From contig NZ_CP036261.1 of the NCBI RefSeq assembly GCF_007741475.1, forward strand, positions 4,465,798 through 4,529,797: a stretch of 64,000 nucleotides of DNA, in the 5' to 3' direction. Source of the stretch: Rosistilla ulvae (GTDB taxonomy: Bacteria > Planctomycetota > Planctomycetia > Pirellulales > Pirellulaceae). The notes under the pieces were generated by a model. It was not told the DNA's origin and made no database searches. It saw nothing but the letters and a program-made list of their open reading frames with translations. The translations under genes were made by a program, and so were the position numbers. Shown here one piece after another: positions 25,620 through 34,241 of this stretch (positions are counted from its first letter, which is position 1; each line of letters begins with the position of its first letter).

Positions 25620-28613
25620 CTACTGCGTCGCCCTTCCCGCTTGCAGCAGGGCCAACGGTTCGGCGCGGCCGGTTCGCATTGCGGGCCACAGGCCGGCCAG
25701 CAGGCAGAGGATCAAGGTCAAGCCGAAGCCGAATCCGAGTTGGCTCCAGGGGATGCGGAAGGAAGGGGGCCCGGCGAACCAGCCGCCAAACTGTGCCATT
25801 CCCACGCCACACCAACCGGCGATCAATCCGAAGGTCAGACTGAGCAAGCAGGCGGCCAGGGCGATCAGCAGCGTTTCGGCAAAGACCAGCCGAATCAATT
25901 GATCGCGTGTCACGCCGATCGAACGCATCACGCCAAACTCCCACGTTCGCGATCGAACCGACGCGATGATCGTATTGGCAACGGCCAGCGACATCACCAC
26001 CAGGGTGATCAACGGCATGTAGCTCATTCCCCAGATCATCCCGTCGGCATGTTTCCTGATCGCCGTGCGGACTGTTTCCGTTGCCGTCATCCGAGCGAAC
26101 GGCCGGTACGCTTTCACTTCTCCCACGCCGGTCGCTTGAAATGTCTCGCCCGCCTGTTCCTCCGCGATCGCTTGGAATCGCGTTTCCATCGTTTCTAAGT
26201 CCTGCCCCGGTTCAAAATTCACCCAGAAGAATTCGGTCCTCGGCAGGTGAAAGTCGGTTTTCACGGCGGCTCGGTCGGTAAACAAGAGGGTGCCGGTGCG
26301 GACAAAATGTCGACGGACGCCCGAGAACTTGGTCATCCATTGCCATCCGGGCAGCGACACGATCCCGGCGATCTCGTACCGGACACGCTCCTTTTCGGCG
26401 GCGGGTGGAATCAGAGTCACGGTATCGCCGATCCCCAGCCCCGAAGCCATCGCAAAGTCTTCCGGGATCACACAGTGCTTGCCATCTGCCAGCAGTTCGA
26501 TCGCCGAATCGCGGTCCCCTGCCACAAACTGGACATCGGCGATCGGATGTTCACCTCCAAAGGCTGCTCGAGGATCGAGTCCAAAGACGATCCCGTTGTC
26601 CCCTCCCATGCGCAGCCGCTTCGGTGGTCCCACGTCGCCCCAATCGAACTTCGCCTGTTCGATCGCCAGCGGCATCACGTCGTCCGCTTTCACGCCGTCG
26701 ACCTCCGCGACCCGCGATTCCTCTTGCTCGGACAGCCCTACCGGATGAAACGCAACCAACGCGTCGGGCATCCAATCGCCCGGCGTGAACGGGACCAGCA
26801 TCGAATAGCCCCAAGTCTGAGTCGACGCGAACAGCCCCAATCCGACCGACAGCGCCAACGTCGCACCAACGCTGCGCCACAGGTTGCTGGCCAATTGGGG
26901 CTTCATCATCCGTTGGTCCAATCGCAACAGACGCGTGACCAGCGGTGCAAAGATCCGTTCGCACAAGACAACGATCGCTGGGGCCAACAGGATCATGCCG
27001 ATCAACAGCAGAGGGTAGGTGACAAACGAGTAACACCATTTCCGTGCCTCATCCGACAAAGGCATCGCGAAGACGGTGATCGGAGTCGCGGTGACCATCA
27101 CCAAACCGAGGACTCCCAACGCGATCCACCAATGGAATCGAGGTGACGCGGTGCGCGGCGACATCGCGTCCAGCGGTTGAATTCGCAACGCACGCCAAGC
27201 TGGCACGATCGCGGCTCCGAGTGCTCCGACCAACACGGTCACTCCCGTCAATAAGACGCAGCCCCAACCCAACACGGCACCGGAGCTGAACAGGCCGGGC
27301 AGCAGGCGGCTGCCAACCAACACCATCAGCCACCCCGCCAACAAACCTCCGCCCCAACCGATCATCGCCAGGACAACGCTTTCGATCGCGATGATCCCAG
27401 CGATTTGAGACCGCGTTAACGCGACGGCACGCAGCATCGCAAACTCTCGGGCCCGCTCGCTCACGCCCATACTTAGTGTCGAAAAGATGATGAAGATCGC
27501 GGCCAGTGAAGCCATCCCGGTCGCGGCCCAAGCTTGCGATTGCTGTCCCGAGACGCTGCGACTCGATTCCATCCCCCCGCGGACCGCTTCGAAGTCGATA
27601 AGTTGCATTGCCGGCTTGTTGGAGGCAAATCGCGCCTGCCAAGCTTCGCGAAACTGGGCGACTGTGACGGTATCGCGCAGTGCGACTTGAAGCACTTCCG
27701 GTTTCGTTTCATAACCGTTGACCTTGGCGGCAATCGCCGGGCGAACATAAAGAGCATCGGTTGCAATTCCGGATCCGAAGCCGGTCGGCAGCTGGATTTG
27801 CGATCCTTCCGCTTGGGGCTTTGCTTTCCCGCCTCGTCCGCCAGGGCCCGCCGGTCCGTTCGCTTTGCCACCTGCCAGTTTTGCCGATGCATCACCGCCA
27901 CGCTCCTGACCTCCTTCCCCCTTTTCGCCACGGCTAGCCCCGCCACGCTTGCCGCGTCCGCCCGGTGTATTCAGTGAAGGTGCCAAGTCGACTTGTTCAA
28001 CGATCCCGATGACGTCCAGCTTGACTTGGTTGCCAAAGCTGGTGACCAGGATCTCGTCTCCCACCGCAACTTTTAACTCTTTGGCAACCTGTTCGGCAAC
28101 CACAACGTCGTTGGCATCGCCATCGCTGTCGAGCCAAGTGCCGTCGACCATTTCATAAGGTGCTTCGGCCGCCGGAGTGCTGACCAGTTTGGGGCCGATC
28201 GGCGGGGCTCCATTAACCGGCGGGCGACTGCCGATCAACAGCCCCAACGGCGACGTATCCACTTCGTCGTCCGAAGCCTTCGCGACACGCGTCGCCGTGA
28301 CGCGATAGTTGCTGGTCGGGTTGACCTCCAAGACGCCCGCGTCCTGTTCCAGTTCTTCGATCAGTGCCGCCGGAACCGCTGGCGTCGATGCGCCGGGAGG
28401 CCCAGCCGGTTTGGACATCACCAACACGTCGTAGCGACCAAGGTACTTTCCGGCATTCTCATCAAACTGGCTGACCAACGCGTCGTAACCACTTGCGACC
28501 CACACGACGGCACATGTCGAAGCGATCACGCCGAGCGTCGTGATGACGGCTCGCCCCGGATGGCGACGCAGTTGGGACGAGACGAGTTTGAAGAGGAAAC
28601 GGAGATTCGTCAT
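25620..28613 (-). CDS. ABC transporter permease with two FtsX/MacB-type domains
   Basis: This 997-residue permease of the LolC/MacB type contains two FtsX domains in one chain. Helix 1 is near residues 18-42, and a large extracytoplasmic domain follows. That domain has a Gly/Lys/Arg-rich insertion (GGRGKRGGASRGEKG) near residue 240. There is a cluster of helices near 370-480 and 500-560, a second extracytoplasmic domain, and a final helix cluster near 880-990. SIGVTRDQLIRLVFAET is the FtsX-type element. I started at ATG 28613; a TTG at 28622 adds only three residues. It is similar in layout to the permease at 29902 and is transcribed divergently from the ATPase that probably serves both. Confidence 0.88.
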   Translation of the reverse strand: MTNLRFLFKLVSSQLRRHPGRAVITTLGVIASTCAVVWVASGYDALVSQFDENAGKYLGRYDVLVMSKPAGPPGASTPAVPAALIEELEQDAGVLEVNPTSNYRVTATRVAKASDDEVDTSPLGLLIGSRPPVNGAPPIGPKLVSTPAAEAPYEMVDGTWLDSDGDANDVVVAEQVAKELKVAVGDEILVTSFGNQVKLDVIGIVEQVDLAPSLNTPGGRGKRGGASRGEKGEGGQERGGDASAKLAGGKANGPAGPGGRGGKAKPQAEGSQIQLPTGFGSGIATDALYVRPAIAAKVNGYETKPEVLQVALRDTVTVAQFREAWQARFASNKPAMQLIDFEAVRGGMESSRSVSGQQSQAWAATGMASLAAIFIIFSTLSMGVSERAREFAMLRAVALTRSQIAGIIAIESVVLAMIGWGGGLLAGWLMVLVGSRLLPGLFSSGAVLGWGCVLLTGVTVLVGALGAAIVPAWRALRIQPLDAMSPRTASPRFHWWIALGVLGLVMVTATPITVFAMPLSDEARKWCYSFVTYPLLLIGMILLAPAIVVLCERIFAPLVTRLLRLDQRMMKPQLASNLWRSVGATLALSVGLGLFASTQTWGYSMLVPFTPGDWMPDALVAFHPVGLSEQEESRVAEVDGVKADDVMPLAIEQAKFDWGDVGPPKRLRMGGDNGIVFGLDPRAAFGGEHPIADVQFVAGDRDSAIELLADGKHCVIPEDFAMASGLGIGDTVTLIPPAAEKERVRYEIAGIVSLPGWQWMTKFSGVRRHFVRTGTLLFTDRAAVKTDFHLPRTEFFWVNFEPGQDLETMETRFQAIAEEQAGETFQATGVGEVKAYRPFARMTATETVRTAIRKHADGMIWGMSYMPLITLVVMSLAVANTIIASVRSRTWEFGVMRSIGVTRDQLIRLVFAETLLIALAACLLSLTFGLIAGWCGVGMAQFGGWFAGPPSFRIPWSQLGFGFGLTLILCLLAGLWPAMRTGRAEPLALLQAGRATQ

Positions 28614-29131
28614 AGGGGGCAATCGTTTGCAGATGGGATCATTTCAGGTGGGGGCAGAAGCACCAGGCCAAGCTCGTCTTGCACATCGCGTGCCCAACGC
28701 CGATGGCTGATCGCTTTTTGCGGCCACCGCGGCGGAAAGTCGAACCAGGCGGACAAAATTCCATTGGTGGCCTGCCTTTTGCTACTTGGCGTCTGCACGG
28801 TAATGCCGTCCCGTTGGCGGCATTCCGTTTTGTCATCCATCCCCAACGCTGGCGACTGTCCGGGGGTGGAAAATCGCTTTTAACCTGCCGGTTGCCCGAC
28901 CGTGTGCCACGACGTAATTTCCGCCGCCCGTGGCGGATCTTCCGTCGGGGAGGTCGCCTGAAGGCTCGACTTCAACACAACAATCCAAGTTGCGCGGAGA
29001 TCGCCTGAAGGCTCCACTCCAACACGACAAACCAATTTGCGCGGAGATCGCCTGAAGGCTCGACTCCAACATGGCGATTCAACCTTCGCTTCACGCTGTT
29101 CCCTCTCCCCATTTAGCCCCTAAGAAAATAC
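28614..29131. other. Divergent spacer with tandem repeats
   Basis: No supported gene; several short frames (for example 28610-28846 minus, 28679-29008 plus) have no recognisable product. It contains the tandem repeat at 28948-29083 and must hold the promoters for both permease units. Confidence 0.5.
28948..29083. repeat. 47-bp tandem repeat, three copies
   Basis: The core TCGCCTGAAGGCTC begins at 28954, 29001 and 29048, a period of exactly 47 bp. Each copy then reads similar to CACTCCAACAC and CCAATTTGCGC. Copies 1 and 2 are about 85% alike, and the third diverges at its end. It may be a member of a dispersed intergenic repeat family. Confidence 0.85.
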
Positions 29132-29905
29132 GTGCTTCAAACGAAATCCTCCTCCCAAGCCATTCCGTTAGACGTCCAGCAAGTTGTCAAGAAGTATCCA
29201 CAAGGAGGGACCGTCGTTCATGCGTTGGACGGTGTCAGTCTTTCCGTTGAGCCAGGTGAATTCGTCGCGATCATGGGAGCAAGCGGATCGGGCAAAAGCA
29301 CTCTGCTGCATGCAATGGCTGGTTTGATCGACGTCGATGCGGGGCGCGTGCTGGTCGCCGGGCAGGACTTGTCCCAGCTGGCCGATGGTCCGCTGACCCG
29401 GTTCCGCCGCGACAACCTCGGGATCGTCTTTCAGGCATACAACTTGATCCCTAGCCTCTCGGCCGAGGACAACATTCGATTGCCAGCTCCCAAGAGCTTG
29501 GGAAAACAGCTCGACGCCACCGTCGATGAACTCTTCGAACGCTTTGGAATGACCGCACGACGGCACCATAAACCGGGAGCGCTCTCCGGGGGCGAACAGC
29601 AACGGATCGCGATCGCTCGGGCGCTGATCTGCAATCCAACGATCCTGTTGGCGGACGAACCGACCGGCAGCCTCGATTCGGTCACCGGTACTCAGATTTG
29701 TGAATTGCTGCGCGACTTGGTCGACAACCAAGGCCGCTCGATCGTGATGGTCACCCACGAACCGCACGTCGCGATGTGGGCCGATCGGATCTGCGTCCTC
29801 AAAGATGGAACCAACCTCGCCGAGCTGCAGACCGATGGCCGCCGCGATCCGCAAACCGTCGCTCAACAGTACCAAGAGGCACTCGGCGCGGAGACGGTTG
29901 CATGA
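29132..29905 (+). CDS. ABC transporter ATPase (MacB/LolD type)
   Basis: This encodes 257 residues. Walker [12 protein letters not shown] is near residue 50, the Q-loop is at [10 protein letters not shown], signature [15 protein letters not shown] is near 155, Walker [13 protein letters not shown] near 178 and the switch His in VTHEP. It is a complete ATPase of the family that drives lipoprotein or macrolide-type extrusion through FtsX permeases. The first in-frame start is GTG at 29132. The stop overlaps the permease start (ATGA). It probably energises both large permeases. Confidence 0.93.
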   Translation: MLQTKSSSQAIPLDVQQVVKKYPQGGTVVHALDGVSLSVEPGEFVAIMGASGSGKSTLLHAMAGLIDVDAGRVLVAGQDLSQLADGPLTRFRRDNLGIVFQAYNLIPSLSAEDNIRLPAPKSLGKQLDATVDELFERFGMTARRHHKPGALSGGEQQRIAIARALICNPTILLADEPTGSLDSVTGTQICELLRDLVDNQGRSIVMVTHEPHVAMWADRICVLKDGTNLAELQTDGRRDPQTVAQQYQEALGAETVA

Positions 29906-32697
29906 ACAAGATCCTACAACTCGCCATCGCCTTCTTGCGCGAGCGCAAAGCCCGGACGATCCTAACCACGATCGCAACCGCTGCGGCGGTCAGCATGGTG
30001 ATCTGGGTCACCAGCAGCTACGAAGCACTTCACAAAACCTATGATGAATACGCCAACCTAGCGCTCGGTCGCTACGAGCTGGCGATCGCGCCGATCAGTG
30101 GTGAACCGACCGATTTCGTGCCTCCCGAATCGATCGCTCCGCTGTTGGATGACCCTGCCGTCCTTGCTGTCGATGCGATGTGGGCCGGACGGATCTCAGT
30201 GCTGGAACTGAAAGACCAGCCGCTCCCCGGCGATCAACCGGGCGGTGGCGGCGGTTCGGGTTCGGGATCGAACAGCCCTTTGCCGTCGCTGATGTTTCTC
30301 GCCACCGATGCTCCCGAGCCGCCGTTCGAGATGCTGCAAGGCGAATGGATCGATTCGACGGCAGAGGATGCGAGCGGTGAACTGCCCAGCATCGTTGTTC
30401 GCGCCGATGTCGCAAAGCGGCATGGGATTGCCGTCGACGATCGACTGACGCTGGAACTGCCGCGACCAAACCAAGCGGGCGAAACGACGCTACCGGTTCG
30501 CGTCGGTGGGATCGTCAACGCGCCGACGCTCTTCGGAGCTGGCTCGACGGGCATCCCGATGTTAACGCCCAGCTCGGGGCAAGCATTCCTCTCGGTTCCC
30601 CTTGTGGAACGCGTCACCGGCGAGCCGTTTCAAATCAGCTTGTTGGGCGTCGCCGTCGATCCGGAGGCGGACATCACGAAGTTCCGCTTCAGCTGGGGGC
30701 CGCGGTTGAGCGACCATTTGGTCCCGCTGCAGTTCCAGCAAGCGTTCGAGATCGAAGAGGCTCTGGACCAAGCTTCGGCCGCTCAAAACGTCCGCATGCA
30801 ATCGTACGCGGCGACCGGTGTCGCGATGTTGGTTGCGATGCTGGTCATCTTTTGCTCGCTGAGCATGGGAGTGACCGAACGGATTCGCCAGTACGCGATC
30901 TTGCGAGCTGTCGTGCTGACGCGCGGACAGGTCGGTCTGCTGATCGTGATCGAAGGCCTTGTGTTGGGCAGCATCGGGCTGGTCGTTGGCATCGCTTTGG
31001 GGTGGGGGCTGTTGAAGGTCGTCGAAAGCCTGTTCAGCAGTTTGCTGTATCACGGCGTTGGGTTTGGGACCAGCAGTCTAACTCTCGCGGCGATCGCAGC
31101 GATCGGCGGGGCGTTGTTGGCGTCGATCATTCCGGCCTATAACGCGACGCGCGTGAAACCGGTCGACGCGATGGCGCCGCGGCAATCGTCGACCGACGCG
31201 TCGTCGGTGACGTGGCCGAGTCTTGTGATCGGATCGATCCTGTTGGCGATCGGCCCATTGGTGGCGTTTGTCTTTCCGCCGGGCGAGAGCAGGATCTGGC
31301 TGGCGATGGCAGCAAGTTTCGCCAGCATCGCGATCGGGTTTGTGGTCCTCGCGCCGTCGATCGTCGTCTTTGTCGACCGCTTGCTCGGGCCGCTGCTGGC
31401 TCGGATCTTCGCTATCGATACCAAGCTGCTGGCCAGCCAGATCACCAACAATATTTGGCGGACCGTCGGCGCATCGGTCTCGATGGCGTTTGGCTTAGGC
31501 TTGTTTGTCGGGATTCAGGTCTGGGGCTTTACAATGCTGGAAGCCTTTGTCCCCGGCGACTGGACTCCCGACGCGATCGCGGTGATCAAGCCGGGTTTGC
31601 CGGTCGATCAGGTCGATAAAATCGCCGCTTTGTCCAATGTCGACGCCAACCGTTGCTTGCCGCTGGTCGTCGAGCAACCGCGGCTGGTCGACGACCTCAC
31701 CGGCAGCGCCGACCGACCGTCGGTGATTCGACAGGACAATGTGATCATCGTTGGCTTGGATCCCGAAGGAGCGTTTGCCGGCGAAAACCCGCTTTTGCAA
31801 CTCGATTGGGTCGCTGGCAATCCAGAGCAGGCCGTGGCGAGGATGAAGCAGGGGCACGCATGTATCGTCCCCGACCACTTCCTTAAAGAAACCGGTTTGA
31901 AGGTCGGCGAGACTTTGGCGGTCGATCCGCCTCGCAATGCCGGCGCGACCGCGGTCTATACGATCGCCGGTGCCGTGCGGTTACCCGGCTGGCATTGGCA
32001 AACCAAACTGACCGGCTTGAGACCGCGAACCCATCGCGCCGCGGCGCTCATTTTTGCCGACTACGATTCAGTCGCCGACGACTTTGACTTGCCGGTCGCT
32101 TCGCACGTCTGGTTTTCTTACGCTCGTGGCGAAGCGGATGTAGAAGCGATCGAACGGGCGATCTCGGGAATGGTCGACGCGCTTGCCATCGACCGAACCG
32201 GAGACGAAGAAATCAGTGCGCGCGTTGTATCTATCGACAGCATCCGTGCCCGACTGCTCAACGGTGCTCGACGCTGGTTGTGGATGATCAGCGTGCTGCC
32301 ACTGGTCACGTTGTTGATCGCTTGCATCGGCGTCTTGAACGTGATCCTGGCTTCGGTCCGAGCGCGGCGATGGGAGTTTGGCGTCCTGCGTTCGATCGGC
32401 TTCACCAGCAGCGAACTGGCCCGCGCGATCCTTGTCGAAGGGTTGATGATCGCCTTGGTCGCGGGCGTCTTGAGCATCGGGTTCGGCATCCTCAGCGGAT
32501 GGTGCGGCGCCGCATTGGCGCAATACGTCAGCTTCTTCGGCGGGCTGCATCCACCGATGGTCATCCCCTGGCTTCCGATCGTCATCGGTGTGTTGATCGT
32601 CCAGGTGTTGGGCCTCCTGACCGCCACCTGGCCCGCGATCACGATTCGCCGAACCCGGCCGATGCCCCTGCTGCAAGCCGGCGGCGATTTCGCCTGA
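29902..32697 (+). CDS. ABC transporter permease with two FtsX/MacB-type domains
   Basis: This encodes 931 residues with the same architecture as the opposite-strand permease: helix 1 near residues 14-35, a periplasmic domain with a Gly/Ser-rich loop near 115, four helices near 300-440, a second periplasmic domain, and helices near 785-925. YAILRAVVLTRGQVGL and FGVLRSIGFTSSELA are the FtsX signatures. The N-terminal LRERKARTILTTIATAA corresponds to LRRHPGRAVITTLGVIA in the other one. The two were probably formed by duplication. It is coupled to the ATPase by ATGA, and a hairpin follows it. Confidence 0.9.
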   Translation: MNKILQLAIAFLRERKARTILTTIATAAAVSMVIWVTSSYEALHKTYDEYANLALGRYELAIAPISGEPTDFVPPESIAPLLDDPAVLAVDAMWAGRISVLELKDQPLPGDQPGGGGGSGSGSNSPLPSLMFLATDAPEPPFEMLQGEWIDSTAEDASGELPSIVVRADVAKRHGIAVDDRLTLELPRPNQAGETTLPVRVGGIVNAPTLFGAGSTGIPMLTPSSGQAFLSVPLVERVTGEPFQISLLGVAVDPEADITKFRFSWGPRLSDHLVPLQFQQAFEIEEALDQASAAQNVRMQSYAATGVAMLVAMLVIFCSLSMGVTERIRQYAILRAVVLTRGQVGLLIVIEGLVLGSIGLVVGIALGWGLLKVVESLFSSLLYHGVGFGTSSLTLAAIAAIGGALLASIIPAYNATRVKPVDAMAPRQSSTDASSVTWPSLVIGSILLAIGPLVAFVFPPGESRIWLAMAASFASIAIGFVVLAPSIVVFVDRLLGPLLARIFAIDTKLLASQITNNIWRTVGASVSMAFGLGLFVGIQVWGFTMLEAFVPGDWTPDAIAVIKPGLPVDQVDKIAALSNVDANRCLPLVVEQPRLVDDLTGSADRPSVIRQDNVIIVGLDPEGAFAGENPLLQLDWVAGNPEQAVARMKQGHACIVPDHFLKETGLKVGETLAVDPPRNAGATAVYTIAGAVRLPGWHWQTKLTGLRPRTHRAAALIFADYDSVADDFDLPVASHVWFSYARGEADVEAIERAISGMVDALAIDRTGDEEISARVVSIDSIRARLLNGARRWLWMISVLPLVTLLIACIGVLNVILASVRARRWEFGVLRSIGFTSSELARAILVEGLMIALVAGVLSIGFGILSGWCGAALAQYVSFFGGLHPPMVIPWLPIVIGVLIVQVLGLLTATWPAITIRRTRPMPLLQAGGDFA

Positions 32698-32726
32698 GTT
32701 GACGTCGCGCCGTCAGGCGAATTCAC

Positions 32727-32760
32727 CGACGGGCCGCCGCTGATGCGCGACGGCCCGTCG
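32727..32760 (+). terminator. Strong hairpin after the ABC permease
   Basis: CGACGGGCCG (32727-32736) and CGGCCCGTCG (32751-32760) are perfect 10-bp GC-rich arms around a 14-nt loop, 30 bp after the stop. There is no T-run but the stem is strong, and it would be read from both sides. Confidence 0.55.
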
Positions 32761-32814
32761 AGCTGTGGTTGTGGGAAGCGGGGCGATTCGTACCCGCTAA
32801 GCCTTCAACGGGAT

Positions 32815-33569
32815 CTAGGAAACCGCAGCTGCACCCTGTTCGCTGTCGTTGCGTTTGGCGACTTTGTGTTCGTCTTCGGTTTGGCCGATCTTCCAGTAAC
32901 TCGACAGATAGAGATGGGAGTTCGGTAGGTCGGCTCGCTGTTTCAATAGCCGCCTCAGGTTCCGCATGCTATTGAATTCGCAAGCGGCCCAAACCGCGGG
33001 GGTACCTTCCAGCCATGGCAACGTTTCGACTTTCGACGGCAGGAACTCTCCGTTGGGATCGGGATGCGGGTTGATCTCCCATCGCAGTCCATCTTTTCGG
33101 GATGGTCTAGCGATTGGATGTCGGATTCGCTGAGCACCTCGATCACAGCATATCCGACCGCGTCGGCGGGCAGCTTGCTCAGGTTGACGCTGATTGCGGG
33201 AAGAGCCGACATGTCGCCTGCTAACAGAAACCAGTCGGCCTGATGCTGGATCAACTTCTTCGGACCCGGTCCACCAACCAGAATACGGTCGCCTGGTTGC
33301 GCGTTGGCCGCCCATGTTAAGGCGGGCCCCTTTGCGTCGTGGAGGGCGAAGTCGACATCGATTTCCGTCGGGCGTTGGTGCCGGATCGTGTAGGTTCTCA
33401 GAATGGGGCGTTGGCCCTCACCCTGAGGAAAGATCAGTTTGATATAGGCGCTCTCCTGATCCTCCGGAAAGGATGCAAGCGCGTCGCCGCCGAGCGTGAC
33501 CCGCAACATATGTTCGGTGAGCGAAGTTGTTCGGATCACTTCGAGTTCGATTGGAGTAGGTTTAGCCAT
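32815..33569 (-). pseudogene. Siderophore-interacting (SIP) flavoprotein, disrupted by one frameshift
   Basis: The N-terminal part (from ATG at 33569) has the FAD-binding element LRTYTIRHQ and LTWAANAQPGDRI. After EVLSESDIQSLDHPE the frame is wrong, but the next frame continues with KDGLRWEINPHPDPNGEFLP, followed by VWAACEFNSMRNLRRLL and YLSSYWKIG, the normal SIP C-terminal NAD-binding end. The break is at the AAAAG run at 33093-33098; one base is missing relative to an intact frame. An intact protein would be about 250 residues and would reduce ferric siderophores in the cytoplasm. The rest of both halves is well conserved, so the lesion is very recent or a sequencing error. The start overlaps the MarR stop. 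Confidence 0.82.
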
Positions 33570-34023
33570 CGCGTTGAGTTCCTCTCTTGGAAGTGCCGCC
33601 GTCATCGGAATTCTCCATCATCGCGGCGGCAATGCGGATGAAGGTTTTGATTTCTTTGCTACTTAGACCGTGGGTCATTTGCGCCGCCGCCTGTTTCTCC
33701 ACCACTTCGAGTTTCGCAAGGATCTGTTTCCCAGCGGATGTTAGAACCAGGAAGTGGCTGCGGCGATCTTGCGGATTCGCCATCTTGTCGATGAGTGCGG
33801 CGTCGGTCAGTTCGTTGAGGAGGCGAGCGAGTTGCCCTTTGTCCTGGTTCATTCGCTGGGCAATCGAACTCGCCGTACACTCGGGAATCCGGCCGATACA
33901 TTTCAGGACGCGGAGTTGGGTGATCGGAAGCGAAATTTGCTGCGTTTCGATGCCCGCGCGGAGCTGCCGTTTGTAGGCGTGCATCAAGCGGTGCAGGGTA
34001 TCGCTGAGCGAGGGTTCAGTCAT
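33562..34023 (-). CDS. MarR family transcriptional regulator
   Basis: This 153-residue winged helix-turn-helix protein is of the MarR type. LRVLKCIGRIPECTASSIAQ and QDKGQLARLLNELTDA cover the recognition helix, and DRRSHFLVLTSAG near residue 90 is the wing. I chose the ATG at 34023, with GGAG 8 bp upstream, over the GTG at 34035. Two near-identical palindromes lie just upstream, one over the likely -35 and one below the likely -10, which predicts autorepression. The coupled flavoprotein suggests regulation of iron or redox functions; the ligand is unknown. Confidence 0.88.
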   Translation of the reverse strand: MTEPSLSDTLHRLMHAYKRQLRAGIETQQISLPITQLRVLKCIGRIPECTASSIAQRMNQDKGQLARLLNELTDAALIDKMANPQDRRSHFLVLTSAGKQILAKLEVVEKQAAAQMTHGLSSKEIKTFIRIAAAMMENSDDGGTSKRGTQRDG

Positions 34024-34040
34024 CTTGGACTCCACGGATA

Positions 34041-34084
34041 GTTGACACTGTCAACATTATTACATGACGGTTGACTTTGTCAAC
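34041..34084 (-). promoter_or_regulatory. Two MarR operators overlapping a putative promoter
   Basis: GTTGACACTGTCAAC (34041-34055) and GTTGACTTTGTCAAC (34070-34084) are palindromes of identical half-sites (GTTGAC/GTCAAC) separated by 3 bp, with centres 29 bp apart, close to three helical turns. Read on the minus strand they contain TTGACA (34083-34078), with TAATGT 18 bp later (34059-34054) as a weak -10. This layout is typical of autoregulation by a MarR repressor. Confidence 0.78.
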
Positions 34085-34241
34085 TATCTGGCTCTTGCAT
34101 GCGTAACGGCGATCGCGCTGCAGAAATGGTGCGCCGCTGCAGTGACTACCGGACTGGGCGTCGTTTCGATCGCACGACAATGGAGGTGCTACAATCGGTT
34201 TTCCACCGGAACATTCGCTTTCTTTGAGTGTTGATAGGAAT

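Noticed and set aside
28610-28846. Small open frames in the ABC spacer
   Set aside because: Products have no recognised domain and the frames shift within the tandem repeat; likely repeat-derived.
28948-29083. CRISPR array from the 47-bp period repeat
   Set aside because: The copies are contiguous, without variable spacers, there are only three, and no cas genes are near.
33093-33098. Programmed -1 frameshift in the flavoprotein
   Set aside because: No proper slippery heptamer in the zero frame and no clear downstream structure; mutation or error is simpler.
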